Source: Lysobacter sp. A03
Lineage (GTDB): Bacteria > Pseudomonadota > Gammaproteobacteria > Xanthomonadales > Xanthomonadaceae
Direction: 5' to 3'
Length of the DNA stretch: 64,000 nucleotides
Assembly: GCF_000855665.1 (NCBI RefSeq)
Contig: NZ_JXSS01000027.1
Coordinates: 1-64,000, forward strand
The notes under the pieces were generated by a model. The model was not told the origin of the DNA. It did no database searches and worked only from the letters and a program-made list of their open reading frames with translations. Within the stretch, counting starts at the first letter, position 1. Each line of letters opens with the position of its first letter. Shown here piece after piece: positions 26,554 to 35,414 of the stretch. The position numbers and the translations under genes are program-made.

Positions 26554-27132
26554 TCAGAACGTGATGCGCGGACCGATGAACCACTGGGTGTCGCCGTCGA
26601 CGAACTTGACGTCGCCGCTGAGGCCCCACATCGGGTTGAACTTCACCTGCGCGCCGAGGCGGCCGTAGAAGTCGCCGTCGTAGTCGCTGCCGTCCTCATA
26701 GCCGGCCATCGCGTAGCCTTCGAAGTTCGGTGCCAGCGCGCCACGCACGCCGACTTCGACGCTGTAACCATTGAGGCTGTTGTTGAACTCGTCCTCGGAG
26801 CGCTCGTAGGCGACGCGGGTCACCAGGTCGGCAGCCGGGGAGATTTCGTGGTTGTAGCCCACGCCAAGGCGCCACTGGTCGATCTTGACGCCGCGGTAGC
26901 GCAGCGGTCCAACGAAGAAATCGTCGGTTTTCTGGTTGGAGTAGTCGCCGAACACGTGGAAGTTGGGCGCGATGGCACCGGAGCCGCGGACGGCGAAGCC
27001 ATCGGCATCGCTGTAGTCGGTGTCGGTGGCGATGTAGCCGCCTTCGACGTAGTTGTAGGAGATGCCATCGGCGGCCGAAGCAGCAAACGGAAGCGCGGCG
27101 ATCAGGCTCAGGGCAAGCAGTGACTTCTTCAT
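26554..27132 (-). CDS. ax21: Ax21-family outer-membrane protein
   Basis: A 192-residue beta-barrel outer-membrane protein of the Ax21 family (OprF/OmpA-like barrel) found throughout the Xanthomonadaceae. A signal peptide (MKKSLLALSLIAALPFAASA) ends at about residue 20. The mature part starts with the family-typical GISYNYVEGGY and alternates aromatic and polar residues up to a terminal Phe (GPRITF), the usual C-terminal signal for barrel assembly. In Xanthomonas the protein is carried on outer-membrane vesicles; earlier claims that it is a quorum signal were retracted. AGAGG lies before the ATG at 27132; the open frame extends further upstream but is not needed. Confidence 0.9.
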   Translation of the reverse strand: MKKSLLALSLIAALPFAASAADGISYNYVEGGYIATDTDYSDADGFAVRGSGAIAPNFHVFGDYSNQKTDDFFVGPLRYRGVKIDQWRLGVGYNHEISPAADLVTRVAYERSEDEFNNSLNGYSVEVGVRGALAPNFEGYAMAGYEDGSDYDGDFYGRLGAQVKFNPMWGLSGDVKFVDGDTQWFIGPRITF

Positions 27133-27387
27133 GATTCTCGGCCTCTTGAAAGGGGTAGTCCGTTCCGGCTGCGGCCGCCTCAAACCAAGGCAGCATCCCA
27201 GCTGGACCCTTGGAGTATCGCCGTGGGCCTGTAATCCCAACTGAATTGTGTACTTGGGCGTTCAATAACTACAGGTGCTGTTCAGGTTGGAAGATCGGAA
27301 CCGCGATTGACCCGTGTCATGAACCCTCAACGGCTCCTTCTGCAGACTGGGCGCCCGACGATGTGGTCGATTCCCGAGGAGTCCAAC

Positions 27388-28338
27388 ATGGCAATCCGTT
27401 TTTCGTCCGTCTCAAGCAGCATCCTGGATGCCGTCGGCGACACGCCCCTGGTGGAGGTCGAGGGGGTTCTGGCCAAGCTCGAGTTCCTGAATCCTTCCGG
27501 ATCCATCAAGGCACGCATCGCCAAGTACATGATCGAGAAGGCCGAGGAGGCCGGATTGCTGCAACCCGGCGACACCATCGTGGAAGCCACCAGCGGCAAT
27601 ACCGGCAACGCGCTGGCGATGGTGGCGGCGGTGAAGGGTTACCGGATGCTGGTGGTGATGCCCGAAGGCCTGTCGGGCGAACGGGTCGCGATATCGCGCG
27701 CATACGGAGCCGAAGTGCTGTTCTGCGGCGATTTCCATGTCAACTCGGCGCTGGAGAAGGCACGCGAACTGGGTGCGCAACCCCACCATTTCTGCCCCAG
27801 CCAGTTCGAGTCCGAGTGGAACGTGGAAGAGAACCGACTTGTCCTCGGTCCGGAGATCCTCGCCCAGTTGCCCGACGGCATCGTGCCCGACGCGCTGGTG
27901 GCGGGCGTGGGAACCGGCGGCACCCTGATCGGCGTGGGCCAGGCGTTCCGCGAAGTCAATCCGGACGTGCGGCTGTTTGCGATGGAACCCTCCGAATCGC
28001 AGACCCTGCTGTGCGGCGAGGTCGCCCTGCACAAGATAGAAGGCATCTCCGATGGCTTCGTGCCGGGGATCTTCCAGCGCCACGGCGCGTTGGTCGATGA
28101 GGTCACCAGCGTCGCCAGCGCGGACGCGGTCGGCGCGATGCGGCATCTGGCCCGCGCGCACGGCCTGTTCTGTGGTCCCAGTTCGGGCGCGCACCTGCTG
28201 GCCGCCAAGCGGGTCCGCGAGTTGCATCCGGAACTGAAAACCGTGGTGACCCTGTTCTGCGACAAGGGCGAGAAGTACCTGCAGGAGTATTTCGTCCAGG
28301 CCGACAGCCAGCCCGCGGAGCCGACGCCCTTCATCTGA
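27388..28338 (+). CDS. cysM: cysteine synthase B
   Basis: A 316-residue PLP enzyme of the cysteine synthase family, nearest CysM. It forms cysteine from O-acetylserine and sulfide or thiosulfate. The PLP lysine is in NPSGSIKAR (residue about 40), the substrate loop is TSGNTGNALA and the phosphate-binding loop is GVGTGGTLIG; CGPSSGAH carries the Ser that contacts the pyridine ring. The second ATG at 27388 is chosen over an upstream one because GAGGAG is eight bases away and homology starts there. It is transcribed away from ax21. Confidence 0.9.
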   Translation: MAIRFSSVSSSILDAVGDTPLVEVEGVLAKLEFLNPSGSIKARIAKYMIEKAEEAGLLQPGDTIVEATSGNTGNALAMVAAVKGYRMLVVMPEGLSGERVAISRAYGAEVLFCGDFHVNSALEKARELGAQPHHFCPSQFESEWNVEENRLVLGPEILAQLPDGIVPDALVAGVGTGGTLIGVGQAFREVNPDVRLFAMEPSESQTLLCGEVALHKIEGISDGFVPGIFQRHGALVDEVTSVASADAVGAMRHLARAHGLFCGPSSGAHLLAAKRVRELHPELKTVVTLFCDKGEKYLQEYFVQADSQPAEPTPFI

Positions 28339-28392
28339 CGCCCCGGCGCGGGTCGATAGCATTGCTCCCGTCATCCTCCAGGGAGTCGGATC

Positions 28393-29091
28393 ATGGGCTG
28401 GACCCTGCACACCCACGCCGATGCGCGGCAGCTGGCCGTTCATCTCGTTGATTCGCTGCAGGCCTCGTTGCGGGCCGGCCTGCACGAACGCGGCAGCGCG
28501 ATGCTGGCCCTCGCCGGTGGGAGCACGCCCTGGCCGGTATACCAGCGTCTCGCGCAGGCAACCTTGGAGTGGCAGAACGTCACCCTGCTGCCCACCGATG
28601 ACCGCTGCGTGCCGGTGGATTCACCGGCCTCCAACCTGCGCGGCCTGGCCGAGGCATTCGCGCCCGCCAATGGCGTGCAGTTGGCGACGCTGACCGCTCC
28701 CGATGGAGACCCGGACGCTTCCCTGATCGCAGCCCGCGCCTGGCTGGCGCTGCATCGCCAGAACTTTGATGCCGTCGTACTGGGGATGGGCAACGACGGC
28801 CATACCGCGTCGCTGTTTCCGGGGGCTCGCCAGCTGGCTTGCGGCTACGATCCGGTCCTGGAAGCGTGCCGGTTTGATCCGGACCCCTTGCCGCCGGAAG
28901 CGCCTTACCCGCGGATCACCCTGACCGTCGGCCGCCTCCTGCGTTCCGACGCGCTGCACCTGCTCATCACTGGCGCGTCCAAGCGCGCGGTACTCGAGGA
29001 AGCGATCGCGCTGAACGATCCACAGCGTCATCCGGTGATGGCGGTACTCGGCGCGCCCACGGTCGATGTGCAGATCCACTGGAGTCCGTAA
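28393..29091 (+). CDS. pgl: 6-phosphogluconolactonase
   Basis: A 232-residue DevB/SOL-family 6-phosphogluconolactonase of the oxidative pentose phosphate pathway. Family motifs are LALAGGSTPWPVY, VTLLPTDDRCVP and the C-terminal catalytic VLGMGNDGHTASLFPG. It hydrolyses 6-phosphoglucono-1,5-lactone to 6-phosphogluconate. zwf and edd are not adjacent. It converges with trmL across 42 bases. Confidence 0.9.
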   Translation: MGWTLHTHADARQLAVHLVDSLQASLRAGLHERGSAMLALAGGSTPWPVYQRLAQATLEWQNVTLLPTDDRCVPVDSPASNLRGLAEAFAPANGVQLATLTAPDGDPDASLIAARAWLALHRQNFDAVVLGMGNDGHTASLFPGARQLACGYDPVLEACRFDPDPLPPEAPYPRITLTVGRLLRSDALHLLITGASKRAVLEEAIALNDPQRHPVMAVLGAPTVDVQIHWSP

Positions 29092-29133
29092 CCCGGCGTG
29101 TGCCGCGGACGTCGTCTTCTCCTGCTCGCGCGC

Positions 29134-29637
29134 TCAATCCCCCACGCTGGTGTCAGCGCCCGCATCCCCGGCAAAGCCCTGCTGCCGCCACGCCTCGAAC
29201 ACCACCACGGCCACCGCGTTGGAGAGGTTCACGCTGCGGTTGCCCGGCTGCATCGGCAGGCGCAGCCGCTGATCGGCGGGCAACTTCGCCAGTACCTCCG
29301 CCGGAAGGCCGCGGGTCTCGCAGCCGAACAGGAAGACGTCGCAGCTGCGGTAGGCCGGCCGGTCGTAGCGCACGCTGCCGCGCGTGCTGAGCGCAAACAC
29401 GCGTGGTCCGGTCTGGCGCGCCTCGGCGATGGACGTCAGGGCGCCGTCCAGATCGTCATGCACCTGCATGCTGGCGTACTCGTGGTAATCGAGCCCGGCC
29501 CGACGCAACTGACGGTCCTCCAGGTTGAATCCAAGCGGCCGCACCAGGTGCAGCCGTGCTCCGGTGTTGGCGCAAAGGCGGATGGCGTTGCCCGTGTTGG
29601 GCGGGATCTCGGGCTGATAGAGGATGACGTCGAACAT
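29134..29637 (-). CDS. trmL: tRNA (cytidine(34)-2'-O)-methyltransferase
   Basis: A 167-residue SPOUT-class methyltransferase matching TrmL (formerly YibK), which adds a 2'-O-methyl group to the wobble nucleotide of tRNA-Leu isoacceptors. Landmarks are QPEIPPNTGNAIRLCANTG at the N-terminus, FGCETRGLP and the knot RSVNLSNAVAVVVFEAW at the C-terminus. It is a small cytoplasmic dimer. A short Gly/Asp-rich tail follows the domain. No close operon partner is seen. Confidence 0.93.
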   Translation of the reverse strand: MFDVILYQPEIPPNTGNAIRLCANTGARLHLVRPLGFNLEDRQLRRAGLDYHEYASMQVHDDLDGALTSIAEARQTGPRVFALSTRGSVRYDRPAYRSCDVFLFGCETRGLPAEVLAKLPADQRLRLPMQPGNRSVNLSNAVAVVVFEAWRQQGFAGDAGADTSVGD

Positions 29638-29811
29638 GCCGCGATTATGCGGGCGGCTGCAGCTTTCGGGCAGCGCAAATGCCGTGCGTGCACGGGGGCG
29701 CTACCGGCCACGGGAGCTACTGTGTGACTTGTGACCCGGTGCCCGTAACGCGCGCTGCCGTTAGGATTGCGTATCCGTCCATATCGGGCGGGACCGTACA
29801 AGGAGTGTCGA

Positions 29812-32751
29812 ATGTCCGCATCGTCCCGCGTCGCCGCGTTGCTTCCCGCCGTTCTTTCCGACTTCGTTGGCGCCGCACGGCCGCGCTCGTTGCGCCACGG
29901 CGCGCTGGCGCTCGGGGTCGCCGTTGCGATGGGCAGTCTGGCATTCCTGCCGCAGCCCGCCGACGCGCGCACGGCCGTGAAAGCGGCGCCGGTGGACATC
30001 GCCTACGAGCAGTTCACCCTGCCCAACGGCCTGCGCGTGATCGTTCACACCGACCGCAAGGCGCCGATCGTCGCGGTCAACGTCTGGTACCACGTCGGCA
30101 GCAAGGACGAGCCGAAGGGCCGCACCGGCTTCGCCCACCTGTTCGAGCACCTGATGTTCAACGGCTCGGAGAATCACCGCGGCGAGTACTTCGACCCGTT
30201 CGAGATGGTCGGTGCGACCGACATGAACGGCACCACCAATACCGACCGCACCAACTACTTCCAGAACGTCCCGACCACCGCGCTGGATACCGCGCTGTGG
30301 ATGGAGTCCGACCGCATGGGCCACCTGCTGGGCGCGATTGACCAGGCCACCCTGGACGAGCAGCGCGGCGTGGTCCAGAACGAGAAGCGCCAGGGCGAGA
30401 ACCAGCCCTACGGCCAGGTCTGGACCAAGCTCAACCAGTCGCTCTATCCGGTCGACCACCCGTACCACCACAGCGTGATCGGCTCGATGGCCGATCTGGA
30501 CGCCGCCTCGCTGGCGGACGTCAAGAACTGGTTCCGCGCCTGGTACGGCCCCAACAACGCGGTGCTGGTGCTGGCCGGCGACATCGACGTGGCGACTGCG
30601 AAGGAAAAGGTCGCCCGCTACTTCGGCGACATCCCGGCCGGCCCGGACATGGCGCAGCCGCCGGTCGACGTGGCCCAGCGTCCCGCCTCGACCCGCGAGG
30701 TGCTCGAGGACCGGGTGCCGCAGGCGCGCATCTACCGTGCCTGGAACGTGCCACCGACTGCGACCGTGGAAGCCGATCAGCTCGGTGTGCTCGCCCAGGT
30801 CCTGGGCGGCAGCAGCACCTCGCGCCTGGCCAGGCGCCTGGTGCACGCCGACAAGCTGGTGGACAACGTGACCGCCGGGCTCAGCGAGTCCCAGCTGGGC
30901 TCGAATTTCCTCGTCTTCGCGACCGTCAAGGAAGGCGTGGATCCGAAAAAGGTCGAGGCGATCATCGACGAGGAGCTGCAGCGGCTGCTGGCCGAAGGTC
31001 CCGATGCCGCCGAGCTGGCGCAGGCCAAGACCGTGGTTCGGGCCGGCTTCATCCGCGGCGTCGAGCGCATCGGCGGCTTTGGCGGCAAGGCCGACGCGCT
31101 GGCCAGTTGCACGATCTACACCGGCGAGCCGGGCTGCTTCCGCGAGAGCATGGCCACGGTCGCCGCCGTGCAGCCGGCAACGCTGCAGGCGTTGGGGCGC
31201 AAGTGGCTCGGCCAGGGCGACCACACGCTCGTGGTGATGCCCGGCGAGCGCACGCCGCTGGCCGAGGATCCGGCCGTGGAGCCGGCGCCGCTGACCCTGC
31301 CGGCGGTGGATTCGCGCTACAGCGTGTCGCCGTCCAGCGTGGACCGCAGCACCGGCGTGCCTCTTCCCGACAAGTTCCCCGAGCTGAAATTCCCCGAGCT
31401 CCAGCGCGCCACGCTCAACAACGGCACCCGCGTGATCCTCGCGGAGCGCCACGACATCCCGGTGGTCCAGTTCTCGTTGATGTTTGACGGTGGGTTCAAG
31501 GTTGATCCGTCGGACAAGCTGGGCAGTTCCAGCTTCACCATGGGCATGCTGGATGAAGGTGCCGGCGAGTACGACGCACTCGGTTTTGCTGCCCGCGCCG
31601 AGGCGCTGGGGGCCAATCTGGGCGCCGGCGCCGCGCTGGACGGCGCGAGCGCATCGCTGTCGGCGTTGAAGGAAAACCTCGATCCATCGCTGGCCCTGTT
31701 CAGCCAGATGCTGCGCAAGCCACGCTTCGACCAGAGCGAGATCGATCGCGTGCGGGCCAGCTGGATCGCCGGCATCAAGCAGGAGAAGGCACGGCCCAAT
31801 TCCGCTGCCCTGCGCGTGCTGCCGCCGCTTCTCTACGGCGAGGGCCATCCGTATGCCATGCCGTTCAGTGGCTCGGGCACCGAGGATACGATCGCTGCAC
31901 TGTCCCGCGACGATCTGCTGGCCTACCACCAGGCCTGGGTGCGGCCGGAGACGGCCACGCTGGTTGTGGTCGGCGATACCACGCTCAAGGAAATCGTACC
32001 GATGCTGAACCGGCATCTGGGGGATTGGAAGGGCAAGGGTGACGTGCCCGCTCCGGTGGACGTCCCGGAAGTCGCCCTGCCGGCTGCGCCGCGTGTGTTG
32101 CTGATCGACCAGCCCGGCGCCGTGCAGGCGAACATCTACGTCGGCGAACTGGTGCCGTCGACCAAGTCCGATGACGCGACCGAGTTCGGTTTCGCCAACA
32201 CCGTGCTGGGCGGCCAGTTCAGCTCGCGGTTGAACATGAACCTGCGCGAGGACAAGCACTGGGCCTACGGCGCCTACAGCTTTGCCAGCAATGCGATCGG
32301 GCAGCGACCGTGGCTGGCCTACTCGCCGGTGCAGATCGACAAGACTGCCGAATCGATTGCCGAAATGAAGCGCGAGATCAACGACTACGCCAGCGGCAAG
32401 GCACCGGCGACCGCCGAAGAGGTCGGCAAGGTCAAGGCCAACGAGATCCGCAGCCTGCCGGGCGCCTATGAGACCGGCAGCGCGGTGATGGGCACGATCA
32501 CTGGAATCGTCCGCTACGACCGTCCGGATGACTACGTGTTCCAGCACAAGGCCGAGATCGAGGCGATGACCCCGGCCGTGGTCGCCAGGGCCGCCTCGAC
32601 CATCGACCCGGCTGCGTTGACCTGGGTGGTGGTCGGTGATCTGGGCAAGATCGAGGCTCCGGTGCGCGCGCTCGAGCTGGGACCGGTCCAGGTCCTGGAC
32701 GAAGATGGCAAGCCGGTGGCGCCCGGCCGCAGCGCCGTCCAGCCGGAGTAG
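29812..32751 (+). CDS. M16-family zinc metallopeptidase, two-domain
   Basis: A 979-residue secreted or periplasmic M16 (pitrilysin/insulinase type) protease. The N-terminal extension has a hydrophobic signal ending near PADA (about residue 50). The inverted zinc motif is in HLFEHLMFNG (HxxEH, about residues 108-112). The second M16 half (about residues 520-960) lacks the motif and serves as the structural partner domain, as usual. It degrades peptides in a closed two-bowl chamber. AAGGAG six bases before the ATG at 29812 sets the start; an upstream in-frame ATG at 29767 has none. Confidence 0.88.
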   Translation: MSASSRVAALLPAVLSDFVGAARPRSLRHGALALGVAVAMGSLAFLPQPADARTAVKAAPVDIAYEQFTLPNGLRVIVHTDRKAPIVAVNVWYHVGSKDEPKGRTGFAHLFEHLMFNGSENHRGEYFDPFEMVGATDMNGTTNTDRTNYFQNVPTTALDTALWMESDRMGHLLGAIDQATLDEQRGVVQNEKRQGENQPYGQVWTKLNQSLYPVDHPYHHSVIGSMADLDAASLADVKNWFRAWYGPNNAVLVLAGDIDVATAKEKVARYFGDIPAGPDMAQPPVDVAQRPASTREVLEDRVPQARIYRAWNVPPTATVEADQLGVLAQVLGGSSTSRLARRLVHADKLVDNVTAGLSESQLGSNFLVFATVKEGVDPKKVEAIIDEELQRLLAEGPDAAELAQAKTVVRAGFIRGVERIGGFGGKADALASCTIYTGEPGCFRESMATVAAVQPATLQALGRKWLGQGDHTLVVMPGERTPLAEDPAVEPAPLTLPAVDSRYSVSPSSVDRSTGVPLPDKFPELKFPELQRATLNNGTRVILAERHDIPVVQFSLMFDGGFKVDPSDKLGSSSFTMGMLDEGAGEYDALGFAARAEALGANLGAGAALDGASASLSALKENLDPSLALFSQMLRKPRFDQSEIDRVRASWIAGIKQEKARPNSAALRVLPPLLYGEGHPYAMPFSGSGTEDTIAALSRDDLLAYHQAWVRPETATLVVVGDTTLKEIVPMLNRHLGDWKGKGDVPAPVDVPEVALPAAPRVLLIDQPGAVQANIYVGELVPSTKSDDATEFGFANTVLGGQFSSRLNMNLREDKHWAYGAYSFASNAIGQRPWLAYSPVQIDKTAESIAEMKREINDYASGKAPATAEEVGKVKANEIRSLPGAYETGSAVMGTITGIVRYDRPDDYVFQHKAEIEAMTPAVVARAASTIDPAALTWVVVGDLGKIEAPVRALELGPVQVLDEDGKPVAPGRSAVQPE

Positions 32752-32926
32752 GGCGGAAGGACTCCAAATCGCCGGCCGGGCCTGACGTTCCCGGCGGTTG
32801 GGGTCCGTGCACGACGTTCCGTTTCATGGTCAGGCCCGATTCACCGCGCGCGTCGATAACATCGTTCGCCCGCACCACTCTGCCGCCCGACTCCGGTCCG
32901 GTGGCCTACTGAAACCTGGAGATTCC

Positions 32927-33322
32927 ATGATCCGCCTGTCGACCATCGCCCTTGCCGCCGCACTCGTTCTCGCCGGTGGCTGCACCTGGGTCAAAATGGC
33001 CCCCGGAGCAAGCGCTGTCAGCGTGATCGGCGCCGGCGGCCCTCCCGCCGGATGCACCCGCCAGGGCGAGATCGCGGTCTCGGTCAAGGACAGCGTCGCC
33101 TTCTACGAGCGCAACAATCTGCGCGTGCGCGAAGAGCTGGAAACCCTGGCCCGCAACGAGGCGCCCGGCCTGCAGGCCGATACGATCCAGCCGATGGGAC
33201 CGCCGGCCGGTGGTGAGCAGCGTTTCACCGCCTATCGCTGCGGCAGCGTGACAGCGGTACCCGGGTCGGCAGAGTCGGAGATCCCACACAGCGCGGTGCA
33301 GACGTATCCGGTCGGCGGTTGA
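32927..33322 (+). CDS. DUF4156-family lipoprotein
   Basis: A 131-residue lipoprotein with a signal ending in VLAGGCTWV (Cys about 19). The mature part fits the DUF4156 family, to which E. coli YjeI belongs: an early Gly-rich loop, a CTRQGEIAVSV block and ALRVREELETLARNEAPGLQADTI-like helix, with one more Cys (CTR) and a late Cys (YRCG). Function is unknown; such proteins are small envelope lipoproteins. It lies between the M16 protease and oleA. Confidence 0.75.
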   Translation: MIRLSTIALAAALVLAGGCTWVKMAPGASAVSVIGAGGPPAGCTRQGEIAVSVKDSVAFYERNNLRVREELETLARNEAPGLQADTIQPMGPPAGGEQRFTAYRCGSVTAVPGSAESEIPHSAVQTYPVGG

Positions 33323-33356
33323 CCGTTATTGCGGCAAGCATTAATGCAGGCGCGAC

Positions 33357-33370
33357 GTTAACGCGTTAAC
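33357..33370. promoter_or_regulatory. 14-bp palindrome upstream of oleA (possible operator)
   Basis: GTTAACGCGTTAAC is a perfect palindrome in the short gap before oleA, 35 bases from the start codon. A weak sigma-70-like pair (TTGACC at 33319, TAATGC 17 bases on) lies just upstream, so a protein bound here could block transcription. No regulator is identified. Confidence 0.45.
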
Positions 33371-33405
33371 CTGTCGTGATACCTGTCTTTCCTGGTTTGC
33401 CGCCC

Positions 33406-34422
33406 ATGCAGTTCCAACATGTCGCCATCGCCGGTCTGGCCCACATCGACGCGCCACGCCGGTTGAGCTCGGAAGAGATCAATCTCCGGCTCAAGCCGAC
33501 CCTGGACCGCCTGGGCATCCGTACCGACGTGCTTGGCGACATCGCCGGCATCCACGCGCGCCGTCTCTGGGACGGCGACGTGCTCGCCTCCGACGCGGCA
33601 ACGCTGGCGGCGGTGAAGGCGCTGGCCGACTCCGGGATTGATCCGGACCGGGTCGGTCTGCTGGTCAACACCTCGGTCAGCCGCGACTACCTGGAGCCGT
33701 CCACGGCGTCGATCGTCAGTGGCAACCTCGGCCTGGCCGACACCTGCCAGAACTTCGACGTCGCCAACGCGTGCCTGGCGTTCATCAACGGCATGGACAT
33801 CGCCAGCCGCATGATCGAATGCGGCGAGATCGACTATGCGCTGGTGGTGGACGGCGAAACGGCCGATCTGGCCTATGAGAAGACCCTGGAGCGCCTGACC
33901 AGTGCAAATTGCACCGAGGCGGATTTCCGCAACGAACTGGCGACGCTGACGCTGGGTTCCGGTGCGGCGGCGATGGTTTTGGCCCGCGCCGAGCTGGCTC
34001 CTGGCGCGCCGCGCTACAAGGGCGGCGTGACCCGGGCGGCGACGGAATGGAACAAGCTGTGCCGAGGCAACCTCGACGGCATGGTCACCGATACCCGGAT
34101 GCTGCTGATCGAGGGCATCAAGCTGGCCCAGAAGACTTTCGCCGTGGCCCGCCACAAGCTGGGCTGGGTGGCGGAGGAACTGGACGAATTCGTCATCCAC
34201 CAGGTCAGCAAGGTGCACACGGCCGCCTTCACCAAGGCCATGGGCATCGACCCGAAGAAGGTCCTGACGATCTTTGGCGAGCACGGCAACATCGGCCCCG
34301 CCTCGGTGCCGATCGTCCTCAGCAAGCTGCGCGAGATGGGCCGGCTAAAGAAGGGTGACCGCGTCGCCCTGCTCGGCATCGGCTCGGGACTGAACTGCTC
34401 CATGGCCGAGGTGGTCTGGTAA
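33406..34422 (+). CDS. oleA: OleA: acyl-CoA head-to-head condensing thiolase
   Basis: A 338-residue thiolase-fold enzyme closely resembling Xanthomonas OleA, which joins two long-chain acyl-CoA molecules head to head to a beta-keto acid, the first step of long-chain olefin synthesis. The N-terminal QFQHVAIAGLAHIDAPRRL, NTSVSRDYLEPSTAS (with the essential Glu), the nucleophile Cys123 in VANACLAFING, His in EFVIHQVSKVH and GEHGNIGPASVP are all present. The ATG at 33406 is used; an ATG ten codons upstream is less like the family. In Xanthomonas and Stenotrophomonas oleA is normally clustered with oleB, oleC and oleD; the next gene here is unrelated and on the other strand. Confidence 0.92.
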   Translation: MQFQHVAIAGLAHIDAPRRLSSEEINLRLKPTLDRLGIRTDVLGDIAGIHARRLWDGDVLASDAATLAAVKALADSGIDPDRVGLLVNTSVSRDYLEPSTASIVSGNLGLADTCQNFDVANACLAFINGMDIASRMIECGEIDYALVVDGETADLAYEKTLERLTSANCTEADFRNELATLTLGSGAAAMVLARAELAPGAPRYKGGVTRAATEWNKLCRGNLDGMVTDTRMLLIEGIKLAQKTFAVARHKLGWVAEELDEFVIHQVSKVHTAAFTKAMGIDPKKVLTIFGEHGNIGPASVPIVLSKLREMGRLKKGDRVALLGIGSGLNCSMAEVVW

Positions 34423-34467
34423 CAGCACCGCATCTCGCCGCCGGCTGCGTGGCCGCGCGCCGACGGC

Positions 34468-35292
34468 TCAATCGGCCGGACACGCCGGGTCGCGCCCGGC
34501 ATAGACCGCGCAGATGGCCTGCCGGCACTTCAGGCCCTTGGCGGTGTTGGCCGGCGGGCATTCGCGCAGGTTGGACTGGATCTGCTGCGAGCGCGTGGGC
34601 TGGAGGCGGGCCGATGCCGTCTGCTTGCCGGCCACCACGCTTGCTTCCTCGCTTTCCATCTTCCGGATCAGGGTATCGAGCCCGCTGACGGGCTCAGGCT
34701 CCGGAGCCTTGATGTTGCCCAGAAGCGTGGCCATCAGGTCCGGTTCGCCACCGCTTGCGCCCGGCTTTGCCGTGCCGGCTTGTGCGGGTCGCGCGGCTTG
34801 CCTCCCGGGTCGGGTCGGCTCGCCGGGCGTAAACGGATTGGCCCGTTTCGATCGGGCTGTCGCCAGTGCGGGCGCCGAGGCCGCAAACGGGGATACAAGC
34901 GGGTCGTCGTCGCCTGCGCCGATGGCTGCACCGCCCGCGCCATTGGAAAGTGCATTGGGGCCGCTGGCAGGTGAGGGCTCTTCGATGATCGTGGCAGCGC
35001 CGCGGTCAGCATCGGCCGCGATCCCGGCGGTTCCGGTATGCATCGGCGCATCGACTGACGAAAACCCCTCTTCACGGTTTCCCGCTTGCCACCACCACAG
35101 CAGCGCGAGCGCGCCGGCGGCCACTGCGGTCAGGAGCAGCATCTTCCGCCGAGGGGCCGGGCGCGCGCTGACCGTGGCAGGCTTGCCACCTTCCATATCT
35201 GCTAGGATCCGCGCCGGCGACGGGCCAGTCGCGGGGCTGGGTGCGCCGGCCATCAGGCTCGGACGACGGGGTTTGGCATCTTGCCGATCCAC
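34468..35292 (-). CDS. bitopic membrane protein with Cys-containing C-terminus, unknown
   Basis: A 274-residue protein of unknown function. The GTG at 35292 is selected because AAAGGAG sits five bases upstream. The N-terminal 50 residues are basic and Pro/Ala-rich, one membrane segment spans residues 51-68, then a long low-complexity Ala/Pro/Gly region leads to a short C-terminal domain with four Cys (within RECPPA, LKCRQAICAV and PACPAD), which could form two disulfides in the periplasm. It is divergent from the T6SS gene group and may belong to it, but no known T6SS component fits. Confidence 0.65.
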   Translation of the reverse strand: MDRQDAKPRRPSLMAGAPSPATGPSPARILADMEGGKPATVSARPAPRRKMLLLTAVAAGALALLWWWQAGNREEGFSSVDAPMHTGTAGIAADADRGAATIIEEPSPASGPNALSNGAGGAAIGAGDDDPLVSPFAASAPALATARSKRANPFTPGEPTRPGRQAARPAQAGTAKPGASGGEPDLMATLLGNIKAPEPEPVSGLDTLIRKMESEEASVVAGKQTASARLQPTRSQQIQSNLRECPPANTAKGLKCRQAICAVYAGRDPACPAD

Positions 35293-35414
35293 GTGGACTC
35301 CTTTCCAGACCGCCAATCCGGCTGGTTACGGTCCGGGCCGGGCCGGACGATGTGCCCGCGCATTCTGCGTTGGGGTCGCAGTGGCGTCAATTGGATGGCC
35401 TGCAGGTCGGCCAC

